The position numbers and the translations under genes were made by a program. The notes under the pieces were generated by a model that saw nothing but the letters and a program-made list of their open reading frames with translations, was not told the DNA's origin and searched no databases. Below, one piece after another: positions 27,056 through 36,830 of a DNA stretch of 64,000 nucleotides. Every line of letters begins with the position of its first letter. Within the stretch, counting starts at the first letter, position 1. The DNA is from Thalassospira australica (GTDB lineage Bacteria > Pseudomonadota > Alphaproteobacteria > Rhodospirillales > Thalassospiraceae), in the NCBI RefSeq assembly GCF_000763295.1, contig NZ_JRJE01000020.1, forward strand, positions 273,506 to 337,505, read 5' to 3'.

Positions 27056-28093
27056 ATGCCCTTTCACCTCGCTGATCAGTCTCTTGGCCTGATCTTTGTT
27101 ATCTTTGCCATTTGTACGCTGGTGATTGGCGTTGCCGGAACGCGGCTGGCCGGCATTGCGGTCAAGCTTGCCGAACGCACCGGCATGGGACAAATCATCG
27201 CAGGTGCCCTGTTTGTTGGCATGTCAACCAGCCTTCCGGGCAGTGTTTTATCCGTGACCACCGCGTGGCAAGGGCATACCGACCTTGCCATTGGCAATGC
27301 GCTTGGCGGGATTGCAGCCCAGACGACGTTTCTGGCAATTGCCGATCTGGTCTATCGCAAAGGTAATCTTGAACATGCCGCAGCCAGTGCAACGGGTTTG
27401 GCCCAGACCACCTTGCTTGTCAGTATGCTTTCCGTGCCGATACTGGCCTATGCCGGGCCGGAATGGATGATCTTTCACATTCACCCGGCTTCCATCCTGT
27501 TGTTTGTGATTTACGGGTTTGGTCTAAGCTTACTGTCGGAAATTCGTGATGAACCGATGTGGCATCCCAAGAAAACCGACCTGACCCAAGAAGACGCCAA
27601 ACAGGATGCACAGGACCACCACCCGGAAACCAGCACCCGTCTTTGGACTGAATTTCTTGCCTTTGCCCTTTTAACCGCACTTGCCGGTCATGTGATTGGT
27701 CAAGCCGGTCTGGCAATTGTTGATAAGACCGGCATCAGTGAAACCGCTGTCGGCACCTTCCTGACGGCGATATCCACATCCTTCCCGGAATTTGTTTCGG
27801 CCATTGCCGCTGTGCGTATGGGGGCAGTCAATCTGGCTGTTGGCGACATCATCGGCGGCAATGCCTTTGATGTGCTGTTTCTGGCCGCATCCGACTTTGC
27901 CTATCGCGAAGGATCCATCTATGCGGCGTTTACCAACCAGCACCTGTTTACCATCGCGCTGGTCATTCTGATGAGTGGGGTTTTGCTGTTGGGCATGCTC
28001 AACCGCGAACGACGCGGCATTGGCAATATCGGCTGGGAAAGTGTCGCGATGCTTACGCTTTATGGCGGATCGATATTTTATCTGGCGGGGTAA
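27056..28093 (+). CDS. Sodium/calcium exchanger-like protein (CaCA superfamily)
   Basis: A 345-residue inner-membrane protein with about ten helices and two alpha-repeats. Repeat 1 reads MSTSLPGSVLSVTTAWQG...DLAIGNALGG near residue 60. Repeat 2 reads STSFPEFVSAIAAVRMG...NLAVGDIIGGNAFD near 245. In repeat 1 the cation-binding Glu usual after Pro is Gly, while repeat 2 keeps it. A His/Asp-rich loop (DAQDHHPETS) joins the halves. It probably exports cations, but the asymmetric site makes Ca specificity uncertain. It is monocistronic. Confidence 0.82.
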   Translation: MPFHLADQSLGLIFVIFAICTLVIGVAGTRLAGIAVKLAERTGMGQIIAGALFVGMSTSLPGSVLSVTTAWQGHTDLAIGNALGGIAAQTTFLAIADLVYRKGNLEHAAASATGLAQTTLLVSMLSVPILAYAGPEWMIFHIHPASILLFVIYGFGLSLLSEIRDEPMWHPKKTDLTQEDAKQDAQDHHPETSTRLWTEFLAFALLTALAGHVIGQAGLAIVDKTGISETAVGTFLTAISTSFPEFVSAIAAVRMGAVNLAVGDIIGGNAFDVLFLAASDFAYREGSIYAAFTNQHLFTIALVILMSGVLLLGMLNRERRGIGNIGWESVAMLTLYGGSIFYLAG

Positions 28094-28131
28094 ACCGCAT
28101 CCGTTCAGCCCAAGCCGCTGCTTCTCGCCGT

Positions 28132-28284
28132 TTAGAGAACTTCCTTAACCTTGCTCGCAAGGTCATTTACCAAGAGCTTAAAAAGGAGGAATCGTCCTTC
28201 ACTAAGTTGATCATGACTGGATCCTCTGGTCTCGTCGAAACAAATATCACTTTTATATCCAGCGATACGTAATGCCAAACCCAT
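28132..28284 (-). CDS. Possible 50-residue protein or gene remnant
   Basis: A short open frame: MGLALRIAGYKSDICFDETR, a middle part with SSHDQLSEGRFLLFKL, and the end LVNDLASKVKEVL. No ribosome site is clear. The last ten residues resemble the end of CckA in this window ([10 protein letters not shown]), so it could be a decayed response-regulator tail; chance is also possible. It lies at the edge of an AT-rich gap. Confidence 0.3.
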   Translation of the reverse strand: MGLALRIAGYKSDICFDETRGSSHDQLSEGRFLLFKLLVNDLASKVKEVL

Positions 28285-28699
28285 CACAATCAACAAATTA
28301 ATCACAATAAAAACATTATATTAATCGAATAATACGTTATATATTTCAATAGTCGTGATTGATTTATAAATAAATACAATAAATATTAAATTGTATATTT
28401 ATATAAACAGGCGCATGATGGATTTTCTGATCCATTATTTTTTTGCGTCTACCGCAAAATTCTAACAAATCACAGACAATAACTTGATGTCCTGTGCATT
28501 CTTCTCGTTCAGCTTAATCCAACAACCCGACGGTTAAAAAGCTTTTGCGGTGCATTGATACATCGCGACGCGCTTACCAGCGGGCACTCCGCAAATTCAA
28601 ACTTCATTAATATTGGCCTTTGCATGACCACGCAAAAGACGACGAGGCAGGAAAATCCATGCCGCGACGGCGTACCAATGTTCAGTCACGGAAACCTAT
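28285..28699. other. AT-rich gap before the DUF1611 operon
   Basis: About 415 bases, the most AT-rich in the window (28300-28480 especially), with many TTAA and ATATTT stretches. No gene is supported. It must contain the promoter of the DUF1611 operon. The composition suggests foreign DNA or a site bound by a nucleoid protein. Confidence 0.6.
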
Positions 28700-29896
28700 A
28701 TGACCACCACATTGCCCACTTCATCAAAAGCCGAAAACATCATCCATTTACCTGTCAGTTCTTCCATCGCGACACCTTCTGATCGCAGAAGCCCGCGCTC
28801 AAAAGACCTTCACACGCCGACAGCGCTTATTTATTGCGAAGGCAACTTTGGTTTGCCCGATGGGAAGACAGCAAACGGCCTGGTGCGTCATTCCGAAAAA
28901 TACGAAATTATGTCGGTTATCGATAGCACACACGCAGGCCGCGATGCCGGTGAAATTCTTGATGGACACTCGAACACAATCCCTATTTTCCGAGACCTGG
29001 ACGCAGCACTTGCAAGCCATCAGTCAACACCTGACTATTTTATCTATGGCATGGCACCTGCAACAGGGATGCTGTCCACCGCAGAACGTCAAATTGTTCT
29101 TGGTGCGTTGAAAAATGGGATGAATGTCGTCAATGGGCTTCATGAATTTCTAAATGATGACCCCGAATTCGTCGCCGCAGCCCGCGCCCAAAATGTTGAA
29201 ATCATCGATATCCGAAAACCACGCCCGAAAAACGATCTGCGTTTATTCACCGGCAATATCAATAAGGTTACCTGCCCCCGGATTGCGGTTCTTGGCACTG
29301 ACTGCGCGATTGGCAAACGCACAACGGCAAGCATCTTGACCCATACCTTGATTGCACGCGGTATCAATGCTGTCATGATACCGACTGGCCAGATCGGCAT
29401 CATGCAGGGGTCGCGATATGGTGTCGCCCTTGATGCCGTGCCGTCACAGTTTTGCTGTGGCGAACTCGAAGCAACCATTATCGATGCCTTCAATGGCGAA
29501 GATCCTGACATCATTATTGTCGAAGGACAGGGTGCATTGAGCCATCCGGCCTTTTGTACCTCGGCCTTTATTTTGCGCGGCAGTGTGCCGGACGGCGTTA
29601 TTTTGCAACACGCCCCAAAGCGCAAACATCGTTGCGATTTTGATCAAATGCCAATGCCAGAACCGAAATCGGAAATCAGCCTGATAGAGGCGTTTTCAGA
29701 CACCAAAGTCATCGGACTGACCATCAATCATGAGAACATGACCGACAACGAGATTTCCAACAGCATCCTGTACTATCAGGAACAACTTGGTATTCCTGTG
29801 ACAGATGCGCTTGTCCGTCCTGTCGAAGAACTTGCTCAAATGATCTTGTCTTCGTTTCCTGCACTACAAAGGAAGCTGTCCCTCAGCGCTCAATGA
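28700..29896 (+). CDS. DUF1611 family protein (DgcN-like)
   Basis: A 398-residue cytoplasmic protein. A Rossmann-like N-terminal part (PTALIYCEGNFGLPDGKTANG near 40) leads to a P-loop-like region (VLGTDCAIGKRTTASILTH near 200) and IIIVEGQGALSHPAF near 275. This is the DUF1611/DgcN family, members of which take part in D-amino-acid or dipeptide metabolism. GGAAACC precedes the ATG. It overlaps the racemase by four bases, so the two work together, probably on a D- or N-acyl amino acid. The exact reaction is not readable. Confidence 0.82.
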   Translation: MTTTLPTSSKAENIIHLPVSSSIATPSDRRSPRSKDLHTPTALIYCEGNFGLPDGKTANGLVRHSEKYEIMSVIDSTHAGRDAGEILDGHSNTIPIFRDLDAALASHQSTPDYFIYGMAPATGMLSTAERQIVLGALKNGMNVVNGLHEFLNDDPEFVAAARAQNVEIIDIRKPRPKNDLRLFTGNINKVTCPRIAVLGTDCAIGKRTTASILTHTLIARGINAVMIPTGQIGIMQGSRYGVALDAVPSQFCCGELEATIIDAFNGEDPDIIIVEGQGALSHPAFCTSAFILRGSVPDGVILQHAPKRKHRCDFDQMPMPEPKSEISLIEAFSDTKVIGLTINHENMTDNEISNSILYYQEQLGIPVTDALVRPVEELAQMILSSFPALQRKLSLSAQ

Positions 29897-30810
29897 GTTC
29901 GCCGAGAATTGAGATTGATCTCGACAAGATTTTTTACAATGCAAAGACATTGGTCACACGCCTGAAGGCGCATGGTATTTCTGTTACCGGGGTTACTAAA
30001 GCCTGTTGCGGTGCGCCGCAACTGGCAAAGGTGCTACTACGCGCAGGCATCATCCTTATGGTCGAACTCGGAGACCTGCGCGAGGGGCTTATGCCTTGCG
30101 ACGTTGGGAAAACCATTCATATCTTATCGGGTTTGCCAAACATCACCTTCATGGGCCTTGGTGCAAACCTTGCCTGTAGAAACGGTATATCCCCTGATAA
30201 TGACAAGATGGGAAAGCTATCTGCTTTGGCAAACCGTATAGACGGCACTGCAGATACTGCCATCCATCCTATGTCTATCGTGTCTGGGGGCAATTCCAGC
30301 AATCTCGACTGGGTGTTCTCGGGCGGAAACACTCGCCGGATCAACAATCTGCGACTGGGGGAGGCAGTATTACTGGGGTGTGATCCCCTGCACCGCAAAC
30401 CTATCCATGGCCTTCACGTCGATGCAGTCCGTTTGACCGCCGAGGTCATCGAAAGCAAAACAAAACCGTCAAAACCGTGGGGCACAATCGCCCAAACCAC
30501 ATTTGGCACACCGCCTATTGCACAAGACGTTGGCGACGTTTTCCAAGCCATTCTTGCCATCGGGCAGCAGGACGTTGATCCATCTGGCCTATGCCCGCCA
30601 GACGGCATTAAAGTTCTTGGAGGCAGCAGCGACCACCTTCTTCTCAACACCGGCACCAATCAAGCGCAGGTTGGGTCGGAAATCACTTTCTTGCCAGACT
30701 ATTCAGCACTCTTGCGCAGCATGACATCTCCCTATGTCGAAAAGACCTATATTGGAGAAGTCGAGACATCCTGTCTCATACCGCAAGCTGTCCCTGATTT
30801 TGCGAGCTAG
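29893..30810 (+). CDS. Amino-acid racemase-like protein (alanine/ornithine racemase family), apparently internally shortened
   Basis: 305 residues of a PLP-dependent fold-III racemase (COG3457/ornithine racemase type). The PLP Lys is in VTGVTKACCG near residue 36. Later blocks are VELGDLREG, GLGANLACRNG, IVSGGNSSNLDW, NNLRLGEAVLLG and IGQQDVDP. In relatives about 60-70 residues (barrel strands 2-4) lie between the helix after the Lys and the VDLGDLREG strand. Here LAKVLLRAG runs straight into IILMVELGD. The frame is intact. It is probably inactive as a racemase unless the family varies here. It is coupled to the DUF1611 gene. Confidence 0.75.
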   Translation: MSSPRIEIDLDKIFYNAKTLVTRLKAHGISVTGVTKACCGAPQLAKVLLRAGIILMVELGDLREGLMPCDVGKTIHILSGLPNITFMGLGANLACRNGISPDNDKMGKLSALANRIDGTADTAIHPMSIVSGGNSSNLDWVFSGGNTRRINNLRLGEAVLLGCDPLHRKPIHGLHVDAVRLTAEVIESKTKPSKPWGTIAQTTFGTPPIAQDVGDVFQAILAIGQQDVDPSGLCPPDGIKVLGGSSDHLLLNTGTNQAQVGSEITFLPDYSALLRSMTSPYVEKTYIGEVETSCLIPQAVPDFAS

Positions 30811-30811
30811 A

Positions 30812-30856
30812 CAATGCAGAAGGCGCAAGTCGCTCACTCGGGGCTTGCGTGCATTG
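30812..30856. terminator. Two-step hairpin between racemase and cckA
   Basis: CAATGC...GCATTG encloses CGCAAG...CTTGCG. It stands between convergent genes with no T-run; likely a weak bidirectional terminator. Confidence 0.5.
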
Positions 30857-30869
30857 CAAATCTGCGCTG

Positions 30870-33494
30870 TTACAGAACCTCTTTGACCTTGGTCGCCAGA
30901 TCCTTGAGTGAGAACGGCTTGGGCAGGAAGTGCACGCCGTTTTCTTCGTCAAGCTCGTCGCGATAGGTATCTTCGGCGTAGCCTGAAATAAAGATGACTT
31001 TCAGTTCCGGCTTTTGTTCGCGCAGCATGCGGATCAGGGTCGGGCCATCAATGCCCGGCATCACCACGTCCGAAATCACCAGATCAATTGTCTTGTCGGT
31101 GTTATTGAGCACCTCAAGCGCGTTGTCGCCATTATTGGCTTCAAGCACGTCATAGCCCTTGCTGCGCAGTGCCCTTGCACCGAATGTCCGTACCGCGTCC
31201 TCATCCTCGACCAGAAGGATCGCGCCGGTCCCGGTCAGATCGCGTGACGGAGTTTCCTCAATCACGGCCTGGGTTTCGGCAAGCTCTTCTTCAGACGCCT
31301 CATAGCGCGGCAGATAGATGGTAAAGGTCGTGCCTTTGCCCTCTTCGCTGTTAACCGCGATGAAGCCACCGGTCTGTTTGACGATGCCATAAACGGTCGA
31401 CAGACCAAGACCTGTCCCCTCGCCACGTTGTTTGGTCGAAAAGAACGGCTCAAAGATACGGGTCAGATTATCCTTGGGAATGCCGATGCCGGTATCGGTC
31501 ACCATGATGCCGATATAATCGCCGGGCGGGATCACTTCGGTTCCTGTTGCGGTCGGCTCATCAATGATTTCTGTGCTGGTCTGCACCGTCAGCGTGCCAC
31601 CTTCGCCTGCCATGGCATCACGGGCATTAACGACAAGGTTAATGATCACCTGATCAAGCTGGCCCGGATCGACCTTGACCAGACCAACATCACGCCCATG
31701 CGTCACCTTAAGATCGATCTTCTCGCCGATCAGGCGGCGCAGAAGGTTCGACATTTCCGCAAGTGCATCGGTGATATTGATGATTTTCGGCTGCAAGGTC
31801 TGACGGCGTGAGAACGCCAAAAGCTGCCGGACAAGGTTGGCAGCACGGTTGGCGTTCTGTTTGATCTGCATGATGTCAGCAAAGCTCGGATCACCCGGCC
31901 CATGGCGCGACAGCAAAAGGTCACAGAAGCCAATCATCGCCGTCAGAAGATTGTTGAAATCATGCGCCACCCCACCGGCAAGCTGACCAACAGCCTGCAT
32001 TTTCTGGGACTGGGCAAATTGTTCCTCAAGGTTCTTCTGTTCGGTCGTATCAAGGAAGTTCAGAAGCAAGGCACCGGCTTCACCTGACCTGCCGGCAACC
32101 CGTTGCAGATAAATTTGTGCGGCAACGCCCCGTGCACCGGCAAGGCGGGCTTCGATCTGACCACCTTTGCCCATGCCCATGACGGCCTTGGACAGATAAC
32201 GCGCCACTTCGTCGCGGTCTTCCGGGACAATCAGCTCAAGGATCGAGCGCCCGACAACCTTGTCATGGGTCTGCCCCGCAGTAACGATGAAGGACCGGTT
32301 GGCATCGGTCACTGTGCCCGACATATCGGCCAAAACGATCGACAGCGGACTTTCATCAAAGAACCACCGCACCCGGCGTTCGGTTTCAGCCAGCGCATGT
32401 TCCCATTCGTGGGCAGGCATCGGATCAGGGAAGATCACGGCCTGGCTGCGCACAGGCCCTGTGCCCGGCGCATTGATTGAATGGGTCACAAAGCAACGAA
32501 TGGGTTCCCCACCGGCAACCTTGAATTTGACCTCGCCATTGACGCCATCGCCCACAATCAGATCGGCAAGTTCGACCGTGCCATCGTTAAATTCTTCGGG
32601 CTCCCCGCCAAGCCAGCTTGCCAAGCGCCGATTGAGATAAAGAATACGACCTTCTTCATCCAGACCACACACCCCGACCGGCAGACGTTCAATCATCTGA
32701 TCGGCATGTTCAAACCCGCCTGCGGCCTGTGCGACCGGAAGATTGGCCGCCATGTCAGATGCGTGCGGCGCGGCCAGGGCAAAGCCGGACTGTGGGCTTT
32801 CATCGGGCAACAACAATGACGAGGCACCATCGGCCATAACAGCGGCATCAACACCATCCACGGTCCAAAGCATCTGGCCCGCACGCGCATTTGCCGCTGT
32901 CACGGAAATGCGCAGACAAACACTGCTTGATCTTGATGGGGCTTCTGCAGGGGCTTTGCTGTCTTCGTCCGCAACGGCCATATCCGTCGTCACGTCATCC
33001 GAGTCTGAGCGATCATCGGGTACGTTTTTTGCATCTTCGAACTTTTCCGAACGCGACAAATCGACAAACAATTGCCCCCCGTCACCGCGCATGGCGCGCG
33101 TGCGCAGTTCGGCAAGTTCGTCACCGCCAATCCCCAGAAAAGACAGGCGCGCCTCCAGCGCAGACAGCATGTCCGAACCGGGCTCAATACCGAGTTTATG
33201 TGAGAAGGCCGGATTGGCATAGATCGTGCGGCCATAGGCATCGATCAGGGCAACACCAATATCGGATTTGGCAAACCCGGCAATCAACGGTGCCAGCGCA
33301 TCATGCCCGCCGTTGCGCAGCTTTGCCGAAAGTGACAGTGACGCAACCGCAACCACCGCAACACCGGTGACCATTGCACCGATAATCCACATCAGGCGCG
33401 CATCAAGACCTGCCTTTGCCAGAACATCCATCAGGACAAATACAAACGCAACAAATGCGACACTTACAGTAAGGATGAGCCCCCGAAACAGCAC
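30870..33494 (-). CDS. cckA: Hybrid sensor histidine kinase CckA
   Basis: An 874-residue inner-membrane hybrid kinase. Two hydrophobic helices are in residues 1-60. PAS-like regions lie near 85-130, 265-350 and 375-490. The phospho-acceptor is His511 in GGVAHDFNN, followed by the ATPase domain ([30 protein letters not shown]). The receiver domain has Asp809 in VISDVVMPG. In alphaproteobacteria CckA feeds ChpT and CtrA, which govern cell cycle and flagellar genes. It follows flhB by 113 bases, matching its motility context. The start is GTG with AAAGGCGG upstream. Confidence 0.95.
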   Translation of the reverse strand: MLFRGLILTVSVAFVAFVFVLMDVLAKAGLDARLMWIIGAMVTGVAVVAVASLSLSAKLRNGGHDALAPLIAGFAKSDIGVALIDAYGRTIYANPAFSHKLGIEPGSDMLSALEARLSFLGIGGDELAELRTRAMRGDGGQLFVDLSRSEKFEDAKNVPDDRSDSDDVTTDMAVADEDSKAPAEAPSRSSSVCLRISVTAANARAGQMLWTVDGVDAAVMADGASSLLLPDESPQSGFALAAPHASDMAANLPVAQAAGGFEHADQMIERLPVGVCGLDEEGRILYLNRRLASWLGGEPEEFNDGTVELADLIVGDGVNGEVKFKVAGGEPIRCFVTHSINAPGTGPVRSQAVIFPDPMPAHEWEHALAETERRVRWFFDESPLSIVLADMSGTVTDANRSFIVTAGQTHDKVVGRSILELIVPEDRDEVARYLSKAVMGMGKGGQIEARLAGARGVAAQIYLQRVAGRSGEAGALLLNFLDTTEQKNLEEQFAQSQKMQAVGQLAGGVAHDFNNLLTAMIGFCDLLLSRHGPGDPSFADIMQIKQNANRAANLVRQLLAFSRRQTLQPKIINITDALAEMSNLLRRLIGEKIDLKVTHGRDVGLVKVDPGQLDQVIINLVVNARDAMAGEGGTLTVQTSTEIIDEPTATGTEVIPPGDYIGIMVTDTGIGIPKDNLTRIFEPFFSTKQRGEGTGLGLSTVYGIVKQTGGFIAVNSEEGKGTTFTIYLPRYEASEEELAETQAVIEETPSRDLTGTGAILLVEDEDAVRTFGARALRSKGYDVLEANNGDNALEVLNNTDKTIDLVISDVVMPGIDGPTLIRMLREQKPELKVIFISGYAEDTYRDELDEENGVHFLPKPFSLKDLATKVKEVL

Positions 33495-33607
33495 GCGACC
33501 GCCTTTAACGACAATAACTTAACAATATAGTCTATACTTTTAGCTGCTTATCGCCCAACTGGCTACCGACAAGTTTCCAATGGCGAATTGGTTGCGCCAA
33601 ATCCACC

Positions 33608-34678
33608 CTATCCGAGCTTCTTGCCTTTTTGGCGGAAGACAAACGAGATGATCTCGGCAACGGCCTTGTAGTGTTCGGGCGGGATTTCCTGATCAATTTC
33701 GACCGTCGCAAACAGGGCACGGGCGACCGGCGGATTTTCCATGATGGTGATGTCGTGTTCTTCGGCGACCTCACGGATTTTAAGCGCGACATTATCCTGC
33801 CCCTTGGCAATACACATCGGCGCGCCCATGGAATCGATATCGTATTCCAGCGCGACGGCAAAGTGCGTCGGGTTGGTGATCACCACATCGGCCTTTGGCA
33901 CATTTGACATCATGCGCTGCTGGGCGCGTTCCATCCTGATCTGGCGCACCTTGGCCTTGATTTCCGGACTACCTTCGGTCTGTTTGAATTCGTCCTTGAT
34001 TTCCTGCTTGGACATTTTCATCTGTTGATTGAACTCGTACCTTTGATAGGCAAAGTCGAGCCCGGCGATCACAGCAGTCAGTGAAATCGTCGCGATTAGC
34101 AAGATCAGGATCATGTCGTAAAGACGTTCCAGCGTCAGGCCGAGTGACAATTGCGGATAGAGTTCGACATCAACCAGTTCAGGCACAATCACCAGACCAA
34201 GAACCACACCTACAAGGATGATCTTGCTGACGTTCTTGGCGAACTCTACCATGCTTTTCATTGAAAACAGGTTCTTGAGCCCCTTAAGCGGATTGAGCTT
34301 TTCAGGCTTGGGTTCAATCCGGTCAACCGCAACAACGATCCCGTTCTGCACGATGTGACCGGCGGCAGCAAAAAACACCAACAGCACAAACGGGATGCCC
34401 ATCACCGACAACATGCCAAGGATAACATCCTCGAACAGATCGGGGATACCGGCCATGGTGACGTCAACCCTGTGGGGATACTGGATAAAGCCAACAGCCA
34501 GATCACGCACGCCTTCGGCCATGGCAGGACCAAGCATGGTCATGACAAGACCACCGCCAAACAGGATCATGAAGTTACCGACTTCCTTGGAAACCGGCAC
34601 CTGACCCTTTTTTCGCGCGTCCTCAAGCTTTTTACTTGTGGGGTCTTCTGTCTTTTGGCTGTCGTCTTCTTCTGCCAT
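33608..34678 (-). CDS. flhB: Flagellar export gate protein FlhB
   Basis: A 356-residue inner-membrane component of the flagellar type III export gate. Four hydrophobic regions lie between residues 25 and 215. The self-cleavage site NPTH is in VVITNPTHFAVALEY near 270, and the C-terminal FlhB-C domain controls the switch from hook to filament export. The start at 34678 gives the usual MAEEDDSQKTEDPT; an ATG four codons earlier exists. It lies after fliR and before cckA. A second, gate-less FlhB-C homologue is at 38002. Confidence 0.97.
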   Translation of the reverse strand: MAEEDDSQKTEDPTSKKLEDARKKGQVPVSKEVGNFMILFGGGLVMTMLGPAMAEGVRDLAVGFIQYPHRVDVTMAGIPDLFEDVILGMLSVMGIPFVLLVFFAAAGHIVQNGIVVAVDRIEPKPEKLNPLKGLKNLFSMKSMVEFAKNVSKIILVGVVLGLVIVPELVDVELYPQLSLGLTLERLYDMILILLIATISLTAVIAGLDFAYQRYEFNQQMKMSKQEIKDEFKQTEGSPEIKAKVRQIRMERAQQRMMSNVPKADVVITNPTHFAVALEYDIDSMGAPMCIAKGQDNVALKIREVAEEHDITIMENPPVARALFATVEIDQEIPPEHYKAVAEIISFVFRQKGKKLG

Positions 34679-34730
34679 TGGCAAACCCATGTTTGGCGGT
34701 CGCGGGAATCACTACGCCCAAAATCGCGCC

Positions 34731-35495
34731 TTACGGATTAAGAAAGGCCTCAAGCCCGTTTTCGAAATATGCAAGATAAACCATCATCATGGATGGCAGG
34801 GCCAAGGTCAACAATACCAGCGCAAGCGCAATCTGCACAGGCATCGCCACAAAGAACACCGGCAATTGCGGCATCAGCTTGTTGAGCAAGCCAAGCGCAA
34901 TCTGCAAACAAATCGCCACCACCAGAAACGGTGCAGACATCTGCATTGCGATCACGAAGCTTTCGTTGAGCGCGCGGGCAAAAAATTCGCTCATATCGCC
35001 GACGGGCAACACACCGCCCGGCGGAAACAGCGTATAGCTTTCAAACACTGCCTGGATCATCAAATGATCCATCCCGGTGGCAAACAGCAAGACAAGCCCG
35101 ATCTGCAACAGAAGGTTCCCCGTTACCGCACTTTGCGCACCCGAAAGCGGATCTGCGGTGAAGGCATTCGCCATCGAGGACAAATAGGCAATAATTGACC
35201 CGGCAGTCTGCAACCCCGCCATCATCACCTGTGCAAACAGGGCAAAGAACAGCCCAACCGTAATTTCATAGGCGATTGCCACCAACAAGGACGGCGCATC
35301 GGCAGGCTGTGGCGGGAACAATGGTCCGGCAAGCGGGGAAATCACAACCGCGACCCAAAAGGCAAACAAAAGGCGCGCCCGGGCCGGAACGGCGCGTGAT
35401 CCGATCCCCGGCATAAAGGCAAAGGCCGACCCCACCCTGGCGAAAGTCATCAGGACGACATAAACATTCAGGGTAAGTAGTTCTTGAAGATCCAT
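34731..35495 (-). CDS. fliR: Flagellar export protein FliR
   Basis: A 254-residue inner-membrane gate protein with about six helices. Family blocks are FARVGSAFAFMPGIGSRAVP near 20, ITVGLFFALFAQVMMAGLQTAGS near 70-90 and SAPFLVVAICLQIALGLLNK near 180. It forms the export gate with FliP and FliQ. It is between fliQ (51 bases upstream) and flhB (52 bases downstream). Confidence 0.96.
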   Translation of the reverse strand: MDLQELLTLNVYVVLMTFARVGSAFAFMPGIGSRAVPARARLLFAFWVAVVISPLAGPLFPPQPADAPSLLVAIAYEITVGLFFALFAQVMMAGLQTAGSIIAYLSSMANAFTADPLSGAQSAVTGNLLLQIGLVLLFATGMDHLMIQAVFESYTLFPPGGVLPVGDMSEFFARALNESFVIAMQMSAPFLVVAICLQIALGLLNKLMPQLPVFFVAMPVQIALALVLLTLALPSMMMVYLAYFENGLEAFLNP

Positions 35496-35546
35496 ATCGT
35501 CTTCGACTGCCTTACAAAGCCATGCTTTTGCGCACCGGTATCGACG

Positions 35547-35816
35547 CTAATTTGGCAAACCGATGAAATGGTCAACCATGCGGCCCATGAATTCGATCAT
35601 CTCGGTCATCATCCAGGGCAGCAAAACCAGAAGTGCGATAAAGATGACCAGAATTTTCGGCACGAAGGTCAGGGTCATTTCCTGAATCTGCGTTAAGGCC
35701 TGAAACAGCGCAATGATCAGACCAACGCCCAGCGCAATCAACATCAGGGGTGTGGTTACCTTCAGCAGTGTCCACACTGCATCATAGGCCACGTCCATGA
35801 TTTCTGCTTGATCCAT
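35547..35816 (-). CDS. fliQ: Flagellar export protein FliQ
   Basis: An 89-residue protein with two transmembrane hairpin helices (AVWTLLKVTTPLMLIALGVG and LVIFIALLVLLPWMMTEMI), the normal size and pattern for FliQ. It is first of the fliQ-fliR-flhB-cckA group. A terminator lies upstream after fliE, so this group has its own promoter within 35817-35973; no sigma-54 site is visible there. Confidence 0.96.
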   Translation of the reverse strand: MDQAEIMDVAYDAVWTLLKVTTPLMLIALGVGLIIALFQALTQIQEMTLTFVPKILVIFIALLVLLPWMMTEMIEFMGRMVDHFIGLPN

Positions 35817-35973
35817 CGGGTCTTCCTGTTTCGCCGTCTCGTCGTGCGGAACCGCATTTGGGCTCCTTTGTCCTTCATACAGGATTCATAACCGGCTTTG
35901 CCATGATTTCCTGTTTTCGGGCCTGATCTAAAGTTCTGATCAAATTGTTCTTTATGCAGTGCGGCCAAAGAAC

Positions 35974-36006
35974 AAAAAAACCGCACGAAGGATCGCGCGG
36001 TTTTGG
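35974..36006 (-). terminator. Terminator of flgB-flgC-fliE
   Basis: AAAACCGC and GCGGTTTT pair around 12 bases. On the minus strand it follows the fliE stop by about 25 bases and ends in seven T residues. Confidence 0.9.
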
Positions 36007-36028
36007 CATTGATGTCGGCAAAAATCGA

Positions 36029-36355
36029 TCAGACCGGCATGTTCAAAATACTTTGATAGGCCTGAACCGCCTTGTCGCGGACCTGTACCACGGTACGCAG
36101 GGTAACTTCTGCTGCCGACACCGCGGTGACCACTTCGTGAAGTTCAGCATCGCCAGTGATGGCCTTTTGGGTCATTTCTTCACTGACCTGCATGGTGTCG
36201 CGGGCATCATGTGCCACGCTGCGCACTGCATCGGCAAAACTTTCCCCCGGGTTCACAGCATCACCGGTGCCAGTTACGGTTTCCCGAACGGTATTCGTAT
36301 TGCCCGCAGCCGCATTGCGGTAGGCAGAAATGGCATCGTTGAAGCTTCCGACCAT
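36029..36355 (-). CDS. fliE: Flagellar hook-basal body protein FliE
   Basis: A 108-residue periplasmic protein linking the MS ring to the rod. The C-terminal pattern is ITGDAELHEVVTAVSAAEVT, then RDKAVQAYQSILNMPV, typical of FliE. The ATG at 36355 has AAGGA upstream; an earlier in-frame TTG is unlikely. Third gene of flgB-flgC-fliE. Confidence 0.94.
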   Translation of the reverse strand: MVGSFNDAISAYRNAAAGNTNTVRETVTGTGDAVNPGESFADAVRSVAHDARDTMQVSEEMTQKAITGDAELHEVVTAVSAAEVTLRTVVQVRDKAVQAYQSILNMPV

Positions 36356-36400
36356 GGGTCTCAATCCTTAAAGATGTTCTTATCCTTTGATATCGATTGC

Positions 36401-36808
36401 CTACTGCAGGATATCAAGGGTCTTGAGCAACATGCTGCGCGATGACTGGATCACATTGAGGTTGGCCTCATAGGATCGCTGTGCTTCGCGCATGTCCATC
36501 ATTTCAACCAGCGTCTCAACATTCGGGGTCTGAACATAGCCCTGATCGTTTGCCGCCGGATGGCTTGGTTCGTACTTCATACCAAAATCGGAACGATCGG
36601 GCATCACCTTATTGACCTTGACCATCTCGACCCCGACTTCGCGGTCCATGACATTCTTGAAAGTCAAAAGCTTGCGGCGATACGGATCCTGGTTCGGTGC
36701 GGTCGGCAGGCTGTCTGCGTTGGCAACGTTTTCCGCTGCAATCCGAAGACGGGTCCCCTGTGCACGCATGCCCGCAGCTGAGATTTTAAAAGCTTTGTAT
36801 AGTTCCAT
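36401..36808 (-). CDS. flgC: Flagellar proximal rod protein FlgC
   Basis: A 135-residue rod protein exported by the flagellar pathway. The N-terminal rod motif is AFKISAAGMRAQGTRLRIAAENVANA and the C-terminal motif VEMMDMREAQRSYEANLNVI, with the usual length. GGAGAT precedes the ATG. It is 22 bases after flgB. Confidence 0.96.
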   Translation of the reverse strand: MELYKAFKISAAGMRAQGTRLRIAAENVANADSLPTAPNQDPYRRKLLTFKNVMDREVGVEMVKVNKVMPDRSDFGMKYEPSHPAANDQGYVQTPNVETLVEMMDMREAQRSYEANLNVIQSSRSMLLKTLDILQ

Positions 36809-36830
36809 AATCTAAATCTCCAGCGTCGGG

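Noticed and set aside
28300..28480. Replication origin or att site in the AT-rich gap
   Set aside because: No DnaA boxes, iterons, tRNA gene or integrase are visible.
33500..33530. Possible CtrA site upstream of cckA
   Set aside because: The two TTAA boxes are ten bases apart, so the pattern does not fit.
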